Shown: positions 17,683 through 26,234 of the stretch, piece after piece
Position numbering within the stretch: the stretch's first letter is position 1
How the letters are laid out: each line of letters begins with the position of its first letter
Assembly (NCBI GenBank): GCA_028281285.1
Contig: JANQKF010000025.1
Location: 53,394-117,393, forward strand
Reading direction: 5' to 3'
Source of the DNA: Cyclobacteriaceae bacterium
Lineage (GTDB): Bacteria > Bacteroidota > Bacteroidia > Cytophagales > Cyclobacteriaceae
DNA length: 64,000 bases
The notes under the pieces: generated by a model
Database searches by the model: none
What the model was told of the DNA's origin: nothing
Seen by the model: only the letters and a program-made list of their open reading frames with translations
Made by a program: the position numbers and the translations under genes

Positions 17683-18936
17683 ATGAAATTAAAGAATCAC
17701 ATATATACACTAGTAATTTCAGTATCAGTCATCTTTGGCTGGAGCTGTACTTCACATTCTGAGGAAGGTAAAGACCATAAATCCATTGATGGAACTTCGG
17801 TGACTGTACAAGCGGAAGATTATACCGACAAGTCCGGAGAGGTAATTATAGCAGGGGATTTGGTTGAACACAAGAGTGGTTATTCCACCTTAAGTTTTGA
17901 GGTGAACGTTCCGGAAAGTGGTAGATACGCAATAACGGTTTCAGCAAAAGGGAGAGGGTCTCTATGGGTAGAAGACTATTACGACAATCCTGACGATAGG
18001 ACATACAATGTGACGGGCGAGATTAGTCTCGAATCGAATGAGTTAGTAGCACTACAAAAACACGGGAGTCCATTGAAAAAGGGCATTCATAAAATGATGG
18101 TTCATATCAATGGAGAAGAGATAAGCATGGACAAATTTGATTTGACCCTAATGAGACGCCATGAAACGACTCCAAAAACACATACTCAAAAAATGGATGG
18201 TGATAAATGGTCTCTGGTCTGGTCAGATGAATTTGATCAAGAAGGTGCTCCTGATACTACAAAATGGACCTATGATGTAGGCAATTGGGGTTGGGGTAAT
18301 AATGAACCACAATATTATACGGTTGATAGAAGGGAAAATGCCAGAATTGAGAATGGAGCTTTGATTATCGAGGCAAGGAGAAATGATATGGGCCATGCAT
18401 GGACCTCAGCTCGTTTGACGACTCGTGGGAAAGAGAGCTTCTTATATGGGAAAATAGAATTCAGAGCTAAAGCACCTTCTAGTGACGGAACATGGGCAGC
18501 AGGCTGGCTTCTGGGAGATTCCTATGAGGACGAATTGTCTTGGCCGTATTGTGGCGAAGTGGATGTACTTGAATGTGTGGGAAGTGAGATTGATGATGTA
18601 ACGGGCAATGGAATTAATCATGGATCTTGCCATACAAGAACCTACTACTTCAAGGAAAATACCCATATCACCAATACAATTGAGATTGAAGACATGACTA
18701 ACAAGTTTCATACGTATAGCATTGAATGGAACAGCCGTGAGATAAAGGCATTTGTGGATGGTAAGCACTACTATACTTACGACAAAAACAAGGACGAACT
18801 CGAATGGCCGTTTAACAAACCTCAGAACCTTATTGTGAACTTGGCTATGGGTGGAGGAATGGGAGGAGATATAGACCCTGCAGTGGATTCGGCCAAATTT
18901 ATAATCGACTATATCAGAGTATACGAACTCAATTAA
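17683..18936 (+). CDS. GH16 beta-glucanase lipoprotein with N-terminal CBM-like domain
   Basis: A 417-residue protein with a signal peptide and lipobox FGWSC (about residue 22). Residues about 35-155 form a beta-sandwich resembling CBM6-type modules (VTVQAEDYTDKSGEVIIAG, SGRYAITVSAKGRGSLWVED). Residues about 175-417 are GH16: LVWSDEFDQEGAPDTTKWTY, WGWGNNEPQYYT, GKIEFRAKAPSSDGTWAAGW and the active site E292-V-D294-V-L-E297, then IIDYIRVYELN. The CEVDVLE-like site and a few extra loops differ from the first GH16, suggesting a different cleavage preference or branch tolerance. It is co-transcribed with the MFS and GH3 genes. Confidence 0.92.
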   Translation: MKLKNHIYTLVISVSVIFGWSCTSHSEEGKDHKSIDGTSVTVQAEDYTDKSGEVIIAGDLVEHKSGYSTLSFEVNVPESGRYAITVSAKGRGSLWVEDYYDNPDDRTYNVTGEISLESNELVALQKHGSPLKKGIHKMMVHINGEEISMDKFDLTLMRRHETTPKTHTQKMDGDKWSLVWSDEFDQEGAPDTTKWTYDVGNWGWGNNEPQYYTVDRRENARIENGALIIEARRNDMGHAWTSARLTTRGKESFLYGKIEFRAKAPSSDGTWAAGWLLGDSYEDELSWPYCGEVDVLECVGSEIDDVTGNGINHGSCHTRTYYFKENTHITNTIEIEDMTNKFHTYSIEWNSREIKAFVDGKHYYTYDKNKDELEWPFNKPQNLIVNLAMGGGMGGDIDPAVDSAKFIIDYIRVYELN

Positions 18937-18947
18937 AAACTCAACAG

Positions 18948-21119
18948 ATGTCCGAAAGAATTGAGTCTTTGCTGGCTCAGATGACCCTGGAAGAAAAGGC
19001 AGGACAATTAAACTTCCCGGTAGGAGACTTGTTTGTTACAGGACCTGCTATGATTACTGCCGAATCTGCTGAATTTGATGATCGAATTCGGAATGGAACA
19101 ATCACAGGGCTATTTAATATCCATGGTGCGAAGTATACAGCTCGACTTCAAAGAATTGCTGTGGAGGAATCTCGTTTGAAGATTCCTTTGCTTATTGGTG
19201 CTGATGTGATCCATGGGTTCCAAACTATGTTTCCAATACCACTGGCCGAAGCCGCCAGTTGGGACATAGAAGCTATAGAAGAGTCTGCCAGGATCGCTGC
19301 AAGGGAATCGACTGCTGTAGGAATCAATTTCAATTTTGCCCCAATGGTTGACATAGCCAGAGATGCACGATGGGGCAGATCGGCAGAAGGAGCCGGTGAA
19401 GATCCATTCTATGGTAGCCTGGTGGGAGCTGCGCGAATTCGTGGTTTTCAGGGAGATGATCTGTCCAAGCCCTATACTGTGGCGGCTTGTGTGAAACACA
19501 TTGCCGCATATGGAGCGGCTGAAGGAGGTAGGGAATACAATACTGTCGATATGTCGGAGCGTAGACTTAGAGAGGTTTATCTACCTCCCTACAAAGCAGC
19601 TATTGATGCTGGGGCAGCTACAGTCATGACCTCCTTTAATGAGTTTGATGGAGTGCCAGTCACCGCTAGTAAGTTTTTACTTCAGGACATACTAAGGGAG
19701 GAATGGGGCTTTAATGGCATGGTAGTATCCGACTGGGCTTCAGTTCCTGAAATGGTAATCCATGGTTCGGCCAATGATACGTGTGATGCCGCTAAGCAAG
19801 CTATAGAAGGAGGGACTGATATGGATATGATGGGAGAAGCCTTCATTGAACATATACCTCAGTTGGTACAGGATGGGAAGGTTTCAATGGAGACTGTGGA
19901 CCATGCGGTCAGGAACGTTCTGAGACTTAAAGAAAAACTTGGGTTGTTTGATGACCCATTCAGATATTCAGACGAAAAAAGGGAGAAAACCGAATTAAGG
20001 TCCAGGAAACATCTTTCTGCTGCACATGATATGGCGAGGAAGAGTATTGTTCTCCTTAAAAATCAAAATCAAATTTTACCACTCGCCAAGGAAGGTAAGT
20101 CAATAGCACTAATCGGTCAATTGGCAGAGAACTCTGCCGAAATGAATGGTTGTTGGGCCTACTTTGCTAAGCCTTACCATCCAATCTCATTTCTCACTGG
20201 AATCAAGGAAAAGGCACCTGCTCTGACTATCAACTATGCTGAGGGCTATCATCTTTATAATGAAACCACCAGATACTTTGATGAAGCTATTGAGGTAGCC
20301 CAAAACTCTGATATTCTTGTAGTAGCAGTGGGTGAGGGGGCAGTGATGAACGGAGAGGCTGCATCCAGGGCTGAAATAGGCCTTCCTGGAAATCAATTGT
20401 CCTTATTAAAAGAGCTTAAAAGGCTTCGCAAACCAATCATCGCTTTGGTATCGTGTGGTAGAGGAATAGCAATTCCCTGGCTGGCAGAAAATGCGGATGC
20501 CATACTAGTTAATTGGGCCTTGGGATCTGAAGCAGGACGTGCTGTGGCAGATGTCCTGTTCGGTGATTATAATCCCTCAGGTAAGCTGCCCGTGACTTTC
20601 CCTCGAAGTGTAGGACAAGCACCTATATATTATGGATCTCGCACCACCGGAAGACCATATGATGGAGATTATTCTGAACCTAAAAGCGAGCGCATATACA
20701 CGTCCAAATATCGTGACGAAAAAAATTCTCCCCTGTTCCCTTTTGGTTTTGGGCTTAGTTATTCCACTTTCAGATATTCCAATTTGCAGATCAGTCAGGA
20801 GCAAATTACCGCTGAAGATCGATTAAGGGTGTTTGTGGATGTAGAAAATGCCGGAGAAGTTGCAGGCGAGGAGGTCGTGCAGTTTTATATTCGTGATATG
20901 GTAGGTTCCGTCACGCGCCCTGTTAAAGAGCTTAAGGGTTTTAAAAAGGTCAAACTTCAATCAAGAGAGAAGCAGACCATTGAATTCAGCCTCGGAGCAA
21001 ACGACTTATCATTTTATCGAAGAGATATGACTTGGGGGTATGAAGAAGGTGAGTTTGAGGTGATGATTGGGGGTTCGTCTGAATCTGTGTTAACCACCAA
21101 ATTCAACTTGATTTCATGA
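18948..21119 (+). CDS. GH3 beta-glucosidase, apparently cytoplasmic
   Basis: A 723-residue GH3 enzyme of the BglX layout: N-terminal TIM barrel (about 1-330), alpha/beta sandwich (about 355-580) and C-terminal fibronectin-III-like domain (about 630-715, ending FEVMIGGSSE). The nucleophile is D262 in MVVSDWAS; NFAPMVDIARDARWGRSAEG and ACVKHIAAYG are the usual substrate-site motifs. It removes terminal glucose from beta-linked oligosaccharides. The protein starts directly with MSERIESLLAQMTLEEKAGQ: there is no signal peptide, and upstream in-frame codons offer no earlier ATG near the stop of the previous gene. This places it in the cytoplasm, unlike most BglX homologues. The next gene overlaps its stop by 4 bp (ATGA). 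Confidence 0.94.
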   Translation: MSERIESLLAQMTLEEKAGQLNFPVGDLFVTGPAMITAESAEFDDRIRNGTITGLFNIHGAKYTARLQRIAVEESRLKIPLLIGADVIHGFQTMFPIPLAEAASWDIEAIEESARIAARESTAVGINFNFAPMVDIARDARWGRSAEGAGEDPFYGSLVGAARIRGFQGDDLSKPYTVAACVKHIAAYGAAEGGREYNTVDMSERRLREVYLPPYKAAIDAGAATVMTSFNEFDGVPVTASKFLLQDILREEWGFNGMVVSDWASVPEMVIHGSANDTCDAAKQAIEGGTDMDMMGEAFIEHIPQLVQDGKVSMETVDHAVRNVLRLKEKLGLFDDPFRYSDEKREKTELRSRKHLSAAHDMARKSIVLLKNQNQILPLAKEGKSIALIGQLAENSAEMNGCWAYFAKPYHPISFLTGIKEKAPALTINYAEGYHLYNETTRYFDEAIEVAQNSDILVVAVGEGAVMNGEAASRAEIGLPGNQLSLLKELKRLRKPIIALVSCGRGIAIPWLAENADAILVNWALGSEAGRAVADVLFGDYNPSGKLPVTFPRSVGQAPIYYGSRTTGRPYDGDYSEPKSERIYTSKYRDEKNSPLFPFGFGLSYSTFRYSNLQISQEQITAEDRLRVFVDVENAGEVAGEEVVQFYIRDMVGSVTRPVKELKGFKKVKLQSREKQTIEFSLGANDLSFYRRDMTWGYEEGEFEVMIGGSSESVLTTKFNLIS

Positions 21120-21931
21120 AATTGAATCTCGTTTTATACTTCAAAGTATTGGTAATTGCTACTGGGTCAATCTGGCTCCTGATTCATCCGGAACCCAGTT
21201 ACCAGTTAGTTTGGTCAGATGAGTTCGATTACGATGGTGGACTTGATTTGAGTAAATGGACAGTTCAAACAGGGGATGGATGTCCTCAACTTTGTGGATT
21301 TGGCAATAACGAGCTTCAATACTATAAAGATGCTCCGTCAAATGTTAGAATTGAAAATGGAGTGCTTTTGATTACCGCAAGAAAAGAAAAAAATGGTAGT
21401 AGAGATTATACGTCTGCCAAGCTTATAAGTAAAGGCAAAGGTGATTGGCTTTATGGAAAATTCGAAGTTCGGGCGAAGTTACCTGCTGGAAGAGGAACAT
21501 GGCCTGCTATTTGGATGCTGCCAACAGAAAATGATTACGGTAGGTGGCCTCGCAGTGGTGAAATCGACATTATGGAAAACGTGGGCTTTAACCCAGGCAC
21601 AGTTTACGGAACCGTACACACCTATTCATTCAACCATATGAAGGGTACGCAAAAAATGGATTCACTCATAATTGATGATGCTGATGAAACTTTTCATGTA
21701 TACTCCATTGAATGGACCAATGACAAGATTGACTTTTATGTGGATGAACAGAAGTACCATACCTTTTCCAATACAGGTGAAGGTTCAATGGACTGGCCGT
21801 TTGATCGACCGTTTTATTATATTTTGAATCTGGCTGTAGGAGGAAATTGGGGAGGAAAGCTTGGTGTTGATGATTCCATTTGGCCTCAGACCATGGAAAT
21901 TGACTATGTTCGTGTTTATCAGAAAGAGTGA
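21116..21931 (+). CDS. GH16 endo-1,3-beta-glucanase, single domain
   Basis: A 271-residue protein with an N-terminal hydrophobic segment (about 3-23, LVLYFKVLVIATGSIWLLI) that may be a signal peptide or anchor. No lipobox Cys is present. The rest is a compact GH16 domain: LVWSDEFDYDGG, WTVQTGDGCPQLCGFGNNEL, GRGTWPAIWMLP, active site E149-I-D151-I-M-E154 followed by NVGFNPGTVYGTVHTYSFNH and IDYVRVYQ. This is close to typical bacterial laminarinases (LamA type). With no accessory domain and no lipid anchor it fits a periplasmic trimming enzyme. Its start overlaps the GH3 stop by 4 bp, so the two are translationally coupled. Confidence 0.92.
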   Translation: MKLNLVLYFKVLVIATGSIWLLIHPEPSYQLVWSDEFDYDGGLDLSKWTVQTGDGCPQLCGFGNNELQYYKDAPSNVRIENGVLLITARKEKNGSRDYTSAKLISKGKGDWLYGKFEVRAKLPAGRGTWPAIWMLPTENDYGRWPRSGEIDIMENVGFNPGTVYGTVHTYSFNHMKGTQKMDSLIIDDADETFHVYSIEWTNDKIDFYVDEQKYHTFSNTGEGSMDWPFDRPFYYILNLAVGGNWGGKLGVDDSIWPQTMEIDYVRVYQKE

Positions 21932-21970
21932 ACTTGTATCTTTAAGATAGTCCTAACTTAATCTCTCCTA

Positions 21971-23572
21971 ATGGTTTCATTATCTACCTTAGACATAGCT
22001 GTAATTGTAGCCTATTTTGTTATCGTCTTTGCAATTGCAGTTTGGGCCACAGTCAGAGAAAAGGTCAGTTCTTCATCTTCAAATTATTTCCTGGGAGGGA
22101 AGAATGTCGGTTGGTTCGTTATTGGAGCTTCGCTTTTTGCCTCGAATATAGGCTCTGAACATTTGGTAGGTTTAGCTGGAACAGGTGCTTCTTCCGGAGT
22201 AGCGGTTGCTCAATTTGAAATCATTGCAGGGTTTATGTTGCTGCTATTGGGATGGGTATTTGTGCCGTTTTATCTCAAAAGTGGTGTATTTACCATGCCG
22301 GAATTTCTTGAAAGAAGATATTCTTCCGGTGCCAGGAATTATTTGTCGTGGATGTCAATTATCGCCTATATCCTGACGAAAATCTCAGTGACCATTTTTG
22401 CGGGTGCGATTGTCTTTACTTCCATAGGTGTTGAATTCTGGACTGGGGCCATTATCGTTGTAGTGGCAACGGGTATTTATACCGTATTTGGAGGACTAAA
22501 AGCTGTTCTCTATACTGACATGATTCAAATGTTCGTCCTGATTGGAGGTTCAATTGCGGTGACAGTATTCGGCTTACAGGAATTAGGTGGCTGGGGGGAA
22601 CTCCAAAGCAATGTGGGTGATGGATTCATGTCCATGTGGAAACCGATGAATGATCCTGATTTTCCTTGGACAGGGATTCTTTTTGGAGCACCAATTTTAG
22701 GAGTGTGGTACTGGTGTACTGATCAATATATTGTTCAAAGAGTGCTTTCGGCAAGGAATATTGAGAACGCAAGAAGGGGTACCATTTTTGGAGGATTTCT
22801 CAAGATGTTACCCTTGTTCCTCTTTGTAATCCCAGGCGTCATCGCATACGCCCTTACTCAAAAAGGAATTTTTGGGCTAGAAAATAGTGATCAGGCACTC
22901 ATTGTTATGATCAAAAACATGGTGCCAACCGGAGTTCGAGGCCTTGTCATTGCGGGACTTCTTGCAGCACTTATGAGTAGCCTGTCTTCAGTGTTTAACT
23001 CCTGCTCTACATTGTTTACCATTGATATCTATAAAAAATGGAAACCCAAGTCTGAAGAAAAACACCTGGTCAGAGTTGGACAAATAGCAACGCTCGTTAT
23101 GGTAATAATCGGGTTGATATGGATACCTGTGATGGAGCGTATTTCCGGCCAGTTATATACCTACTTGCAAACTGTTCAAGGATACATATCACCCCCAATC
23201 GCAGCGGTGTTCTTGTTAGGTATCTTCTTCAAACGATTAAACGCTAAAGGGGCAATTGCCTCTCTCTGGACTGGATTTGTACTGGGAATGGGTTTATTAG
23301 TAATGGACGTATTCAAGGAAAGTCTCCCCGGGGTTTTGAATAGTATCATTTCGATAAACTTTCTACATCTCGCTATCTTCTTATTTGTGATTTGCAGTGC
23401 AGTGCTGATTGTTGTTAGCCTGATTACTGAGCGACCGGCATTGCAGAGTATTGACGGACTTACTTACTCCAAGGATGCGACTGTGCAAGCCTCATCAAGC
23501 CGTAAAAGAGACCTTATCCTCACAGTGGTGCTCATCGGGGTAATCCTTGGACTCTGGATTTATTTTAGTTAG
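21971..23572 (+). CDS. Sodium/solute symporter (SSS family)
   Basis: A 533-residue inner-membrane protein with about 14 predicted helices. It has the SGLT-like signatures SSNYFLGGKNVGWFVIGASL, FASNIGSEHLVGLAGTGASSG, GVFTMPEFLERRYSSGARNY, YTVFGGLKAVLYTDMIQ, WYWCTDQYIVQRVLSARN and LMSSLSSVFNSCSTLFTIDI. These match bacterial sodium/glucose cotransporter-type members of the family. It starts 39 bp after the last GH16 gene and closes the PUL, so it probably takes up glucose or other products by sodium symport, in line with a marine habitat. The locus thus carries two different inner-membrane carriers. Confidence 0.93.
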   Translation: MVSLSTLDIAVIVAYFVIVFAIAVWATVREKVSSSSSNYFLGGKNVGWFVIGASLFASNIGSEHLVGLAGTGASSGVAVAQFEIIAGFMLLLLGWVFVPFYLKSGVFTMPEFLERRYSSGARNYLSWMSIIAYILTKISVTIFAGAIVFTSIGVEFWTGAIIVVVATGIYTVFGGLKAVLYTDMIQMFVLIGGSIAVTVFGLQELGGWGELQSNVGDGFMSMWKPMNDPDFPWTGILFGAPILGVWYWCTDQYIVQRVLSARNIENARRGTIFGGFLKMLPLFLFVIPGVIAYALTQKGIFGLENSDQALIVMIKNMVPTGVRGLVIAGLLAALMSSLSSVFNSCSTLFTIDIYKKWKPKSEEKHLVRVGQIATLVMVIIGLIWIPVMERISGQLYTYLQTVQGYISPPIAAVFLLGIFFKRLNAKGAIASLWTGFVLGMGLLVMDVFKESLPGVLNSIISINFLHLAIFLFVICSAVLIVVSLITERPALQSIDGLTYSKDATVQASSSRKRDLILTVVLIGVILGLWIYFS

Positions 23573-23658
23573 AGGAGGGATTCCCCAAATTTCAAAGATT
23601 GAGAAACATTTAGCAAAAACTCACTGGTCGATCAATCCAAAGGATACTAGATTTGATT

Positions 23659-24399
23659 ATGAAATTGAAGAATATCCTGATTGTTTTCCTTTTAGCTATA
23701 TCCTGTCCTGCCATATCTCAAATTAATTCAACAGCGCAGTTGCTTGATGCCATGCAAACGCGATATCGTGGCAACTGGTTTCAGGAATTTACCTTTGAAC
23801 AGGAGACCATTCGGTATGATCAGAGTGGAGCTGTAAGAGATACTGCTATTTGGAACGAAGCGGTAAAATACCCCGACTATTTTAGGATCGATTTTGGCCA
23901 ACCCGGGCGTTTTGTCATTTTCAGAAATGACTCTTCTTATCGATTTGATAACTATGAATTGGATCGAACTCGTTTAGAACCACAAGAATTTCTTCTGTTT
24001 AAAGGAGGCCTCTATTTCAGACCAGCCCACACAATTCTGGAAAAACTGACAGAATATGGATATGACATCAACATTTTTCGTGAAGATCGATTGAACGGAC
24101 ATAGGGTCTATGTGATTGGAGCAGAGAAGGGAGATTTAAGGACCAAGCAATTTTGGGTCAGTGCAGATCATTTTTATACCATGAGAAGAATCAGTTCATT
24201 GGGAAACGGCAGTGTATTGGATGTTCAATATTCAGATCATAAGAATGTCAGTGGTGGATGGGTGGAGCAAACAGTCTCCTTTTTCAGAGATGGAAGAAAA
24301 ATACAAATTGAATATTATAAGAAAATTGATGCTTCTGAGAAGCTGCCTTCTTCCGTCTTTGATCCTAAAAATCCTTTGAGAGATTGGTTCAAAAAGTAA
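23659..24399 (+). CDS. LolA-like outer-membrane lipoprotein carrier protein
   Basis: About 246 residues. I start at the ATG of MKLKNILIVFLLAI; an in-frame TTG lies two codons earlier. After the signal peptide (cleaved after AISQ) the protein shows the half-barrel pattern of LolA/VioE-like proteins: LLDAMQTRYRGNWFQEFTFEQ, YPDYFRIDFGQPGRFVIFRN, VYVIGAEKGDLRTKQFWV and a C-terminal VFDPKNPLRDWF, the 'F.P' ending common in LolA-like proteins. It may ferry a lipid or lipoprotein. It is not classical LolA in context, since no FtsK neighbour is seen. A hairpin overlaps its stop codon. Confidence 0.65.
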   Translation: MKLKNILIVFLLAISCPAISQINSTAQLLDAMQTRYRGNWFQEFTFEQETIRYDQSGAVRDTAIWNEAVKYPDYFRIDFGQPGRFVIFRNDSSYRFDNYELDRTRLEPQEFLLFKGGLYFRPAHTILEKLTEYGYDINIFREDRLNGHRVYVIGAEKGDLRTKQFWVSADHFYTMRRISSLGNGSVLDVQYSDHKNVSGGWVEQTVSFFRDGRKIQIEYYKKIDASEKLPSSVFDPKNPLRDWFKK

Positions 24400-24422
24400 A
24401 GGCGAGTAAAATACCCGCCTTT
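24398..24422. terminator. Bidirectional hairpin terminator
   Basis: AAAGGCG (24398-24404) pairs with CGCCTTT (24416-24422) around an 11-base loop. It overlaps the stop of the LolA-like gene and ends just before the stop of the convergent S9 peptidase gene, so it can serve both strands. Confidence 0.75.
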
Positions 24423-24425
24423 AAT

Positions 24426-25499
24426 CTAGTATCCGTATCCGGCTTTTTGTAATTCCTTTAAATTCCTGAACGGTTTGGGTGGGTTTAGATATCCAGCTAA
24501 GAACTTATAGACCTTTAATCGAACAGTCTTGGCCATTTTTGTATCAATTCGATCAAAGGCGTGACCACCAGGTACATCCTGATAGATCTCGGATTCAAAC
24601 TTCTTGCCTTCGGCTTTCAGAGACTTAATAAGGTGTTGAACTTCCAGAACGTTTACATCTTCATCATTGGTATTAGAGTGAACAAGGAGAGGGGTCTGCA
24701 ATTTATGAGCCTGCCATGCCGGTGACCTCTGTTTGTATTCTTCCACATCCTGATAGGCCTCTTTACCAATATGATAGTCGGCTGCATAAAGTGCCTCATA
24801 ACCATCGGATTTATAGCCCATTCTGGCAATTAGATCGCTAACTGGTACGCCTGCATAGCCAACCTTGTATTCCTTTGGGAAGTTGTAAAGGTTCATCAAC
24901 GTAATCAGCCCACCATGACTCCATCCAAAAATTCCAATTCGATCCGAGTCAACGATATCGTAGTTTTCCACCATATAGTCTCTTGACGCCTTGACATCGT
25001 TCACTTCTAAGCCTCCATAGTCAATGAGTCGATAAAACCCCCGCCCGTAGCCCGTACTTCCACGGTACTCTGCAGCAATCACCACATATTCCTGGGCCAT
25101 TAATTCCCGGATGATGTGCGCATAAAAGGTGTTAAAATTACTATGCACACCTCCATGAGGGAGTACAACCAGTGGATACTTCTTTGAAGGGTCAACACTC
25201 TTTGGGATAAACACATAAGACTTAAATCTTACTGGGTTTTTAGCACCTTGGCCGGTAGGATTTCGGATTACCCTACGCGGTGGTCCTGTGAGTTCCACTT
25301 TATCAACATAGGCTACATCTCCAACCTTATTGTACCACATTAAGTCATCAATGCCTTTGTTAATTCGGTCAAATGTATGTCGCATATTCCCCAGTTGGGA
25401 CCTGAGGCTCTCGATTTCTTTTTTGAGGTCTTCGTTGGACTGACCTTGAACACCTATTGCCGCTACGAGCAACATGGATAGGAAAGCAATTCTTCTCAT
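24426..25499 (-). CDS. Secreted S9-type serine peptidase/hydrolase
   Basis: A 357-residue alpha/beta hydrolase with a signal peptide (cleaved after GVQG). A short coiled region (about 22-55) precedes the hydrolase. The prolyl-oligopeptidase (S9) type features are YPLVVLPHGGVHS (oxyanion region), nucleophile S194 in FGWSHGGLITL, likely acid D279 in HSNTNDEDV and H313 in VPGGHAFDR. No beta-propeller domain is attached, and at 357 residues it is only the catalytic half of a classical S9 enzyme, as in many secreted Bacteroidota dipeptidyl-peptidase-like proteins. Substrate is unknown. Its 5' end lies about 70 bp from the stop of the upstream minus-strand gene. Confidence 0.85.
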   Translation of the reverse strand: MRRIAFLSMLLVAAIGVQGQSNEDLKKEIESLRSQLGNMRHTFDRINKGIDDLMWYNKVGDVAYVDKVELTGPPRRVIRNPTGQGAKNPVRFKSYVFIPKSVDPSKKYPLVVLPHGGVHSNFNTFYAHIIRELMAQEYVVIAAEYRGSTGYGRGFYRLIDYGGLEVNDVKASRDYMVENYDIVDSDRIGIFGWSHGGLITLMNLYNFPKEYKVGYAGVPVSDLIARMGYKSDGYEALYAADYHIGKEAYQDVEEYKQRSPAWQAHKLQTPLLVHSNTNDEDVNVLEVQHLIKSLKAEGKKFESEIYQDVPGGHAFDRIDTKMAKTVRLKVYKFLAGYLNPPKPFRNLKELQKAGYGY

Positions 25500-25570
25500 A
25501 GTTTAAGGATTAAGTGCTTGAATTTAGAAAATCAGAGAAGGGAAGTGGAGAGAATTATACGAATGGGGTA

Positions 25571-26164
25571 TCAGCGCTTAAGTTTGAAGACGATAGTGTA
25601 GAATTTATGTTCAAGATGTACTTCAATCAGCTCGCCATTTTGGTATCTATGCAATTCTTTCTTTCCTCCTTCTTCAAAATAGTAGTCGTTCATTCCCTCT
25701 TTTTCAACCTCAAGCACAGACCCACTGGAAAGGGCGTAAACTTTGTTAATTCCTTGGGGTTCCTCAAAGTAAAAAAGATCGCCACCATGAAGATCTAAGT
25801 CACTCAAGATATGCGTTTTGCGTCCTTTTGTAATTTGATATCCATCGCTTTTTAGGATGGTATGAGTAATCGAATGTTCATGTCCGTTGGTTTTGCTTAT
25901 TGCTTCAGCCTCCATCAGCTTCCCATCCATGTATGTGCTGTGGCTTTCATAATCAACCCGGATTTTCACAATCATGTGGGCTTCAATGTGACTAACCACC
26001 GAAATCTTATCAGATTCATCGTTTACTTCTCTAACTACAGCCATTTCACCTACTTTGTCTCCTTTCATGAAGGCCTCATAAACTTTCCGCTGTCCATGAA
26101 TGTTATTTGATAAGGTCAGAATAGCTACGAAAAGGCCAATTAAAAAGAAGGGTTTAAGTAACAT
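25571..26164 (-). CDS. Secreted beta-rich protein, DUF6134-like
   Basis: A 197-residue protein with a signal peptide (cleaved after NIHGQ). The mature part is a series of beta strands (RKVYEAFMKGDKVGEMAVVR, ISVVSHIEAHMIVKIRVDYE, YMDGKLMEAEAISKTNG), a layout like DUF6134 proteins, which are predicted antiparallel barrels similar to LolB/LppX folds. The family name is from memory and uncertain. No catalytic motif is visible. It sits upstream of the S9 peptidase gene on the same strand (71-bp gap), so a shared transcript is possible. Confidence 0.6.
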   Translation of the reverse strand: MLLKPFFLIGLFVAILTLSNNIHGQRKVYEAFMKGDKVGEMAVVREVNDESDKISVVSHIEAHMIVKIRVDYESHSTYMDGKLMEAEAISKTNGHEHSITHTILKSDGYQITKGRKTHILSDLDLHGGDLFYFEEPQGINKVYALSSGSVLEVEKEGMNDYYFEEGGKKELHRYQNGELIEVHLEHKFYTIVFKLKR

Positions 26165-26234
26165 TACAGTGTTATTACGTTAGAAAGTAAGAATAATTCA
26201 ATTAAAGAGTTTAGAGTTCAAAATTACGTTTATC

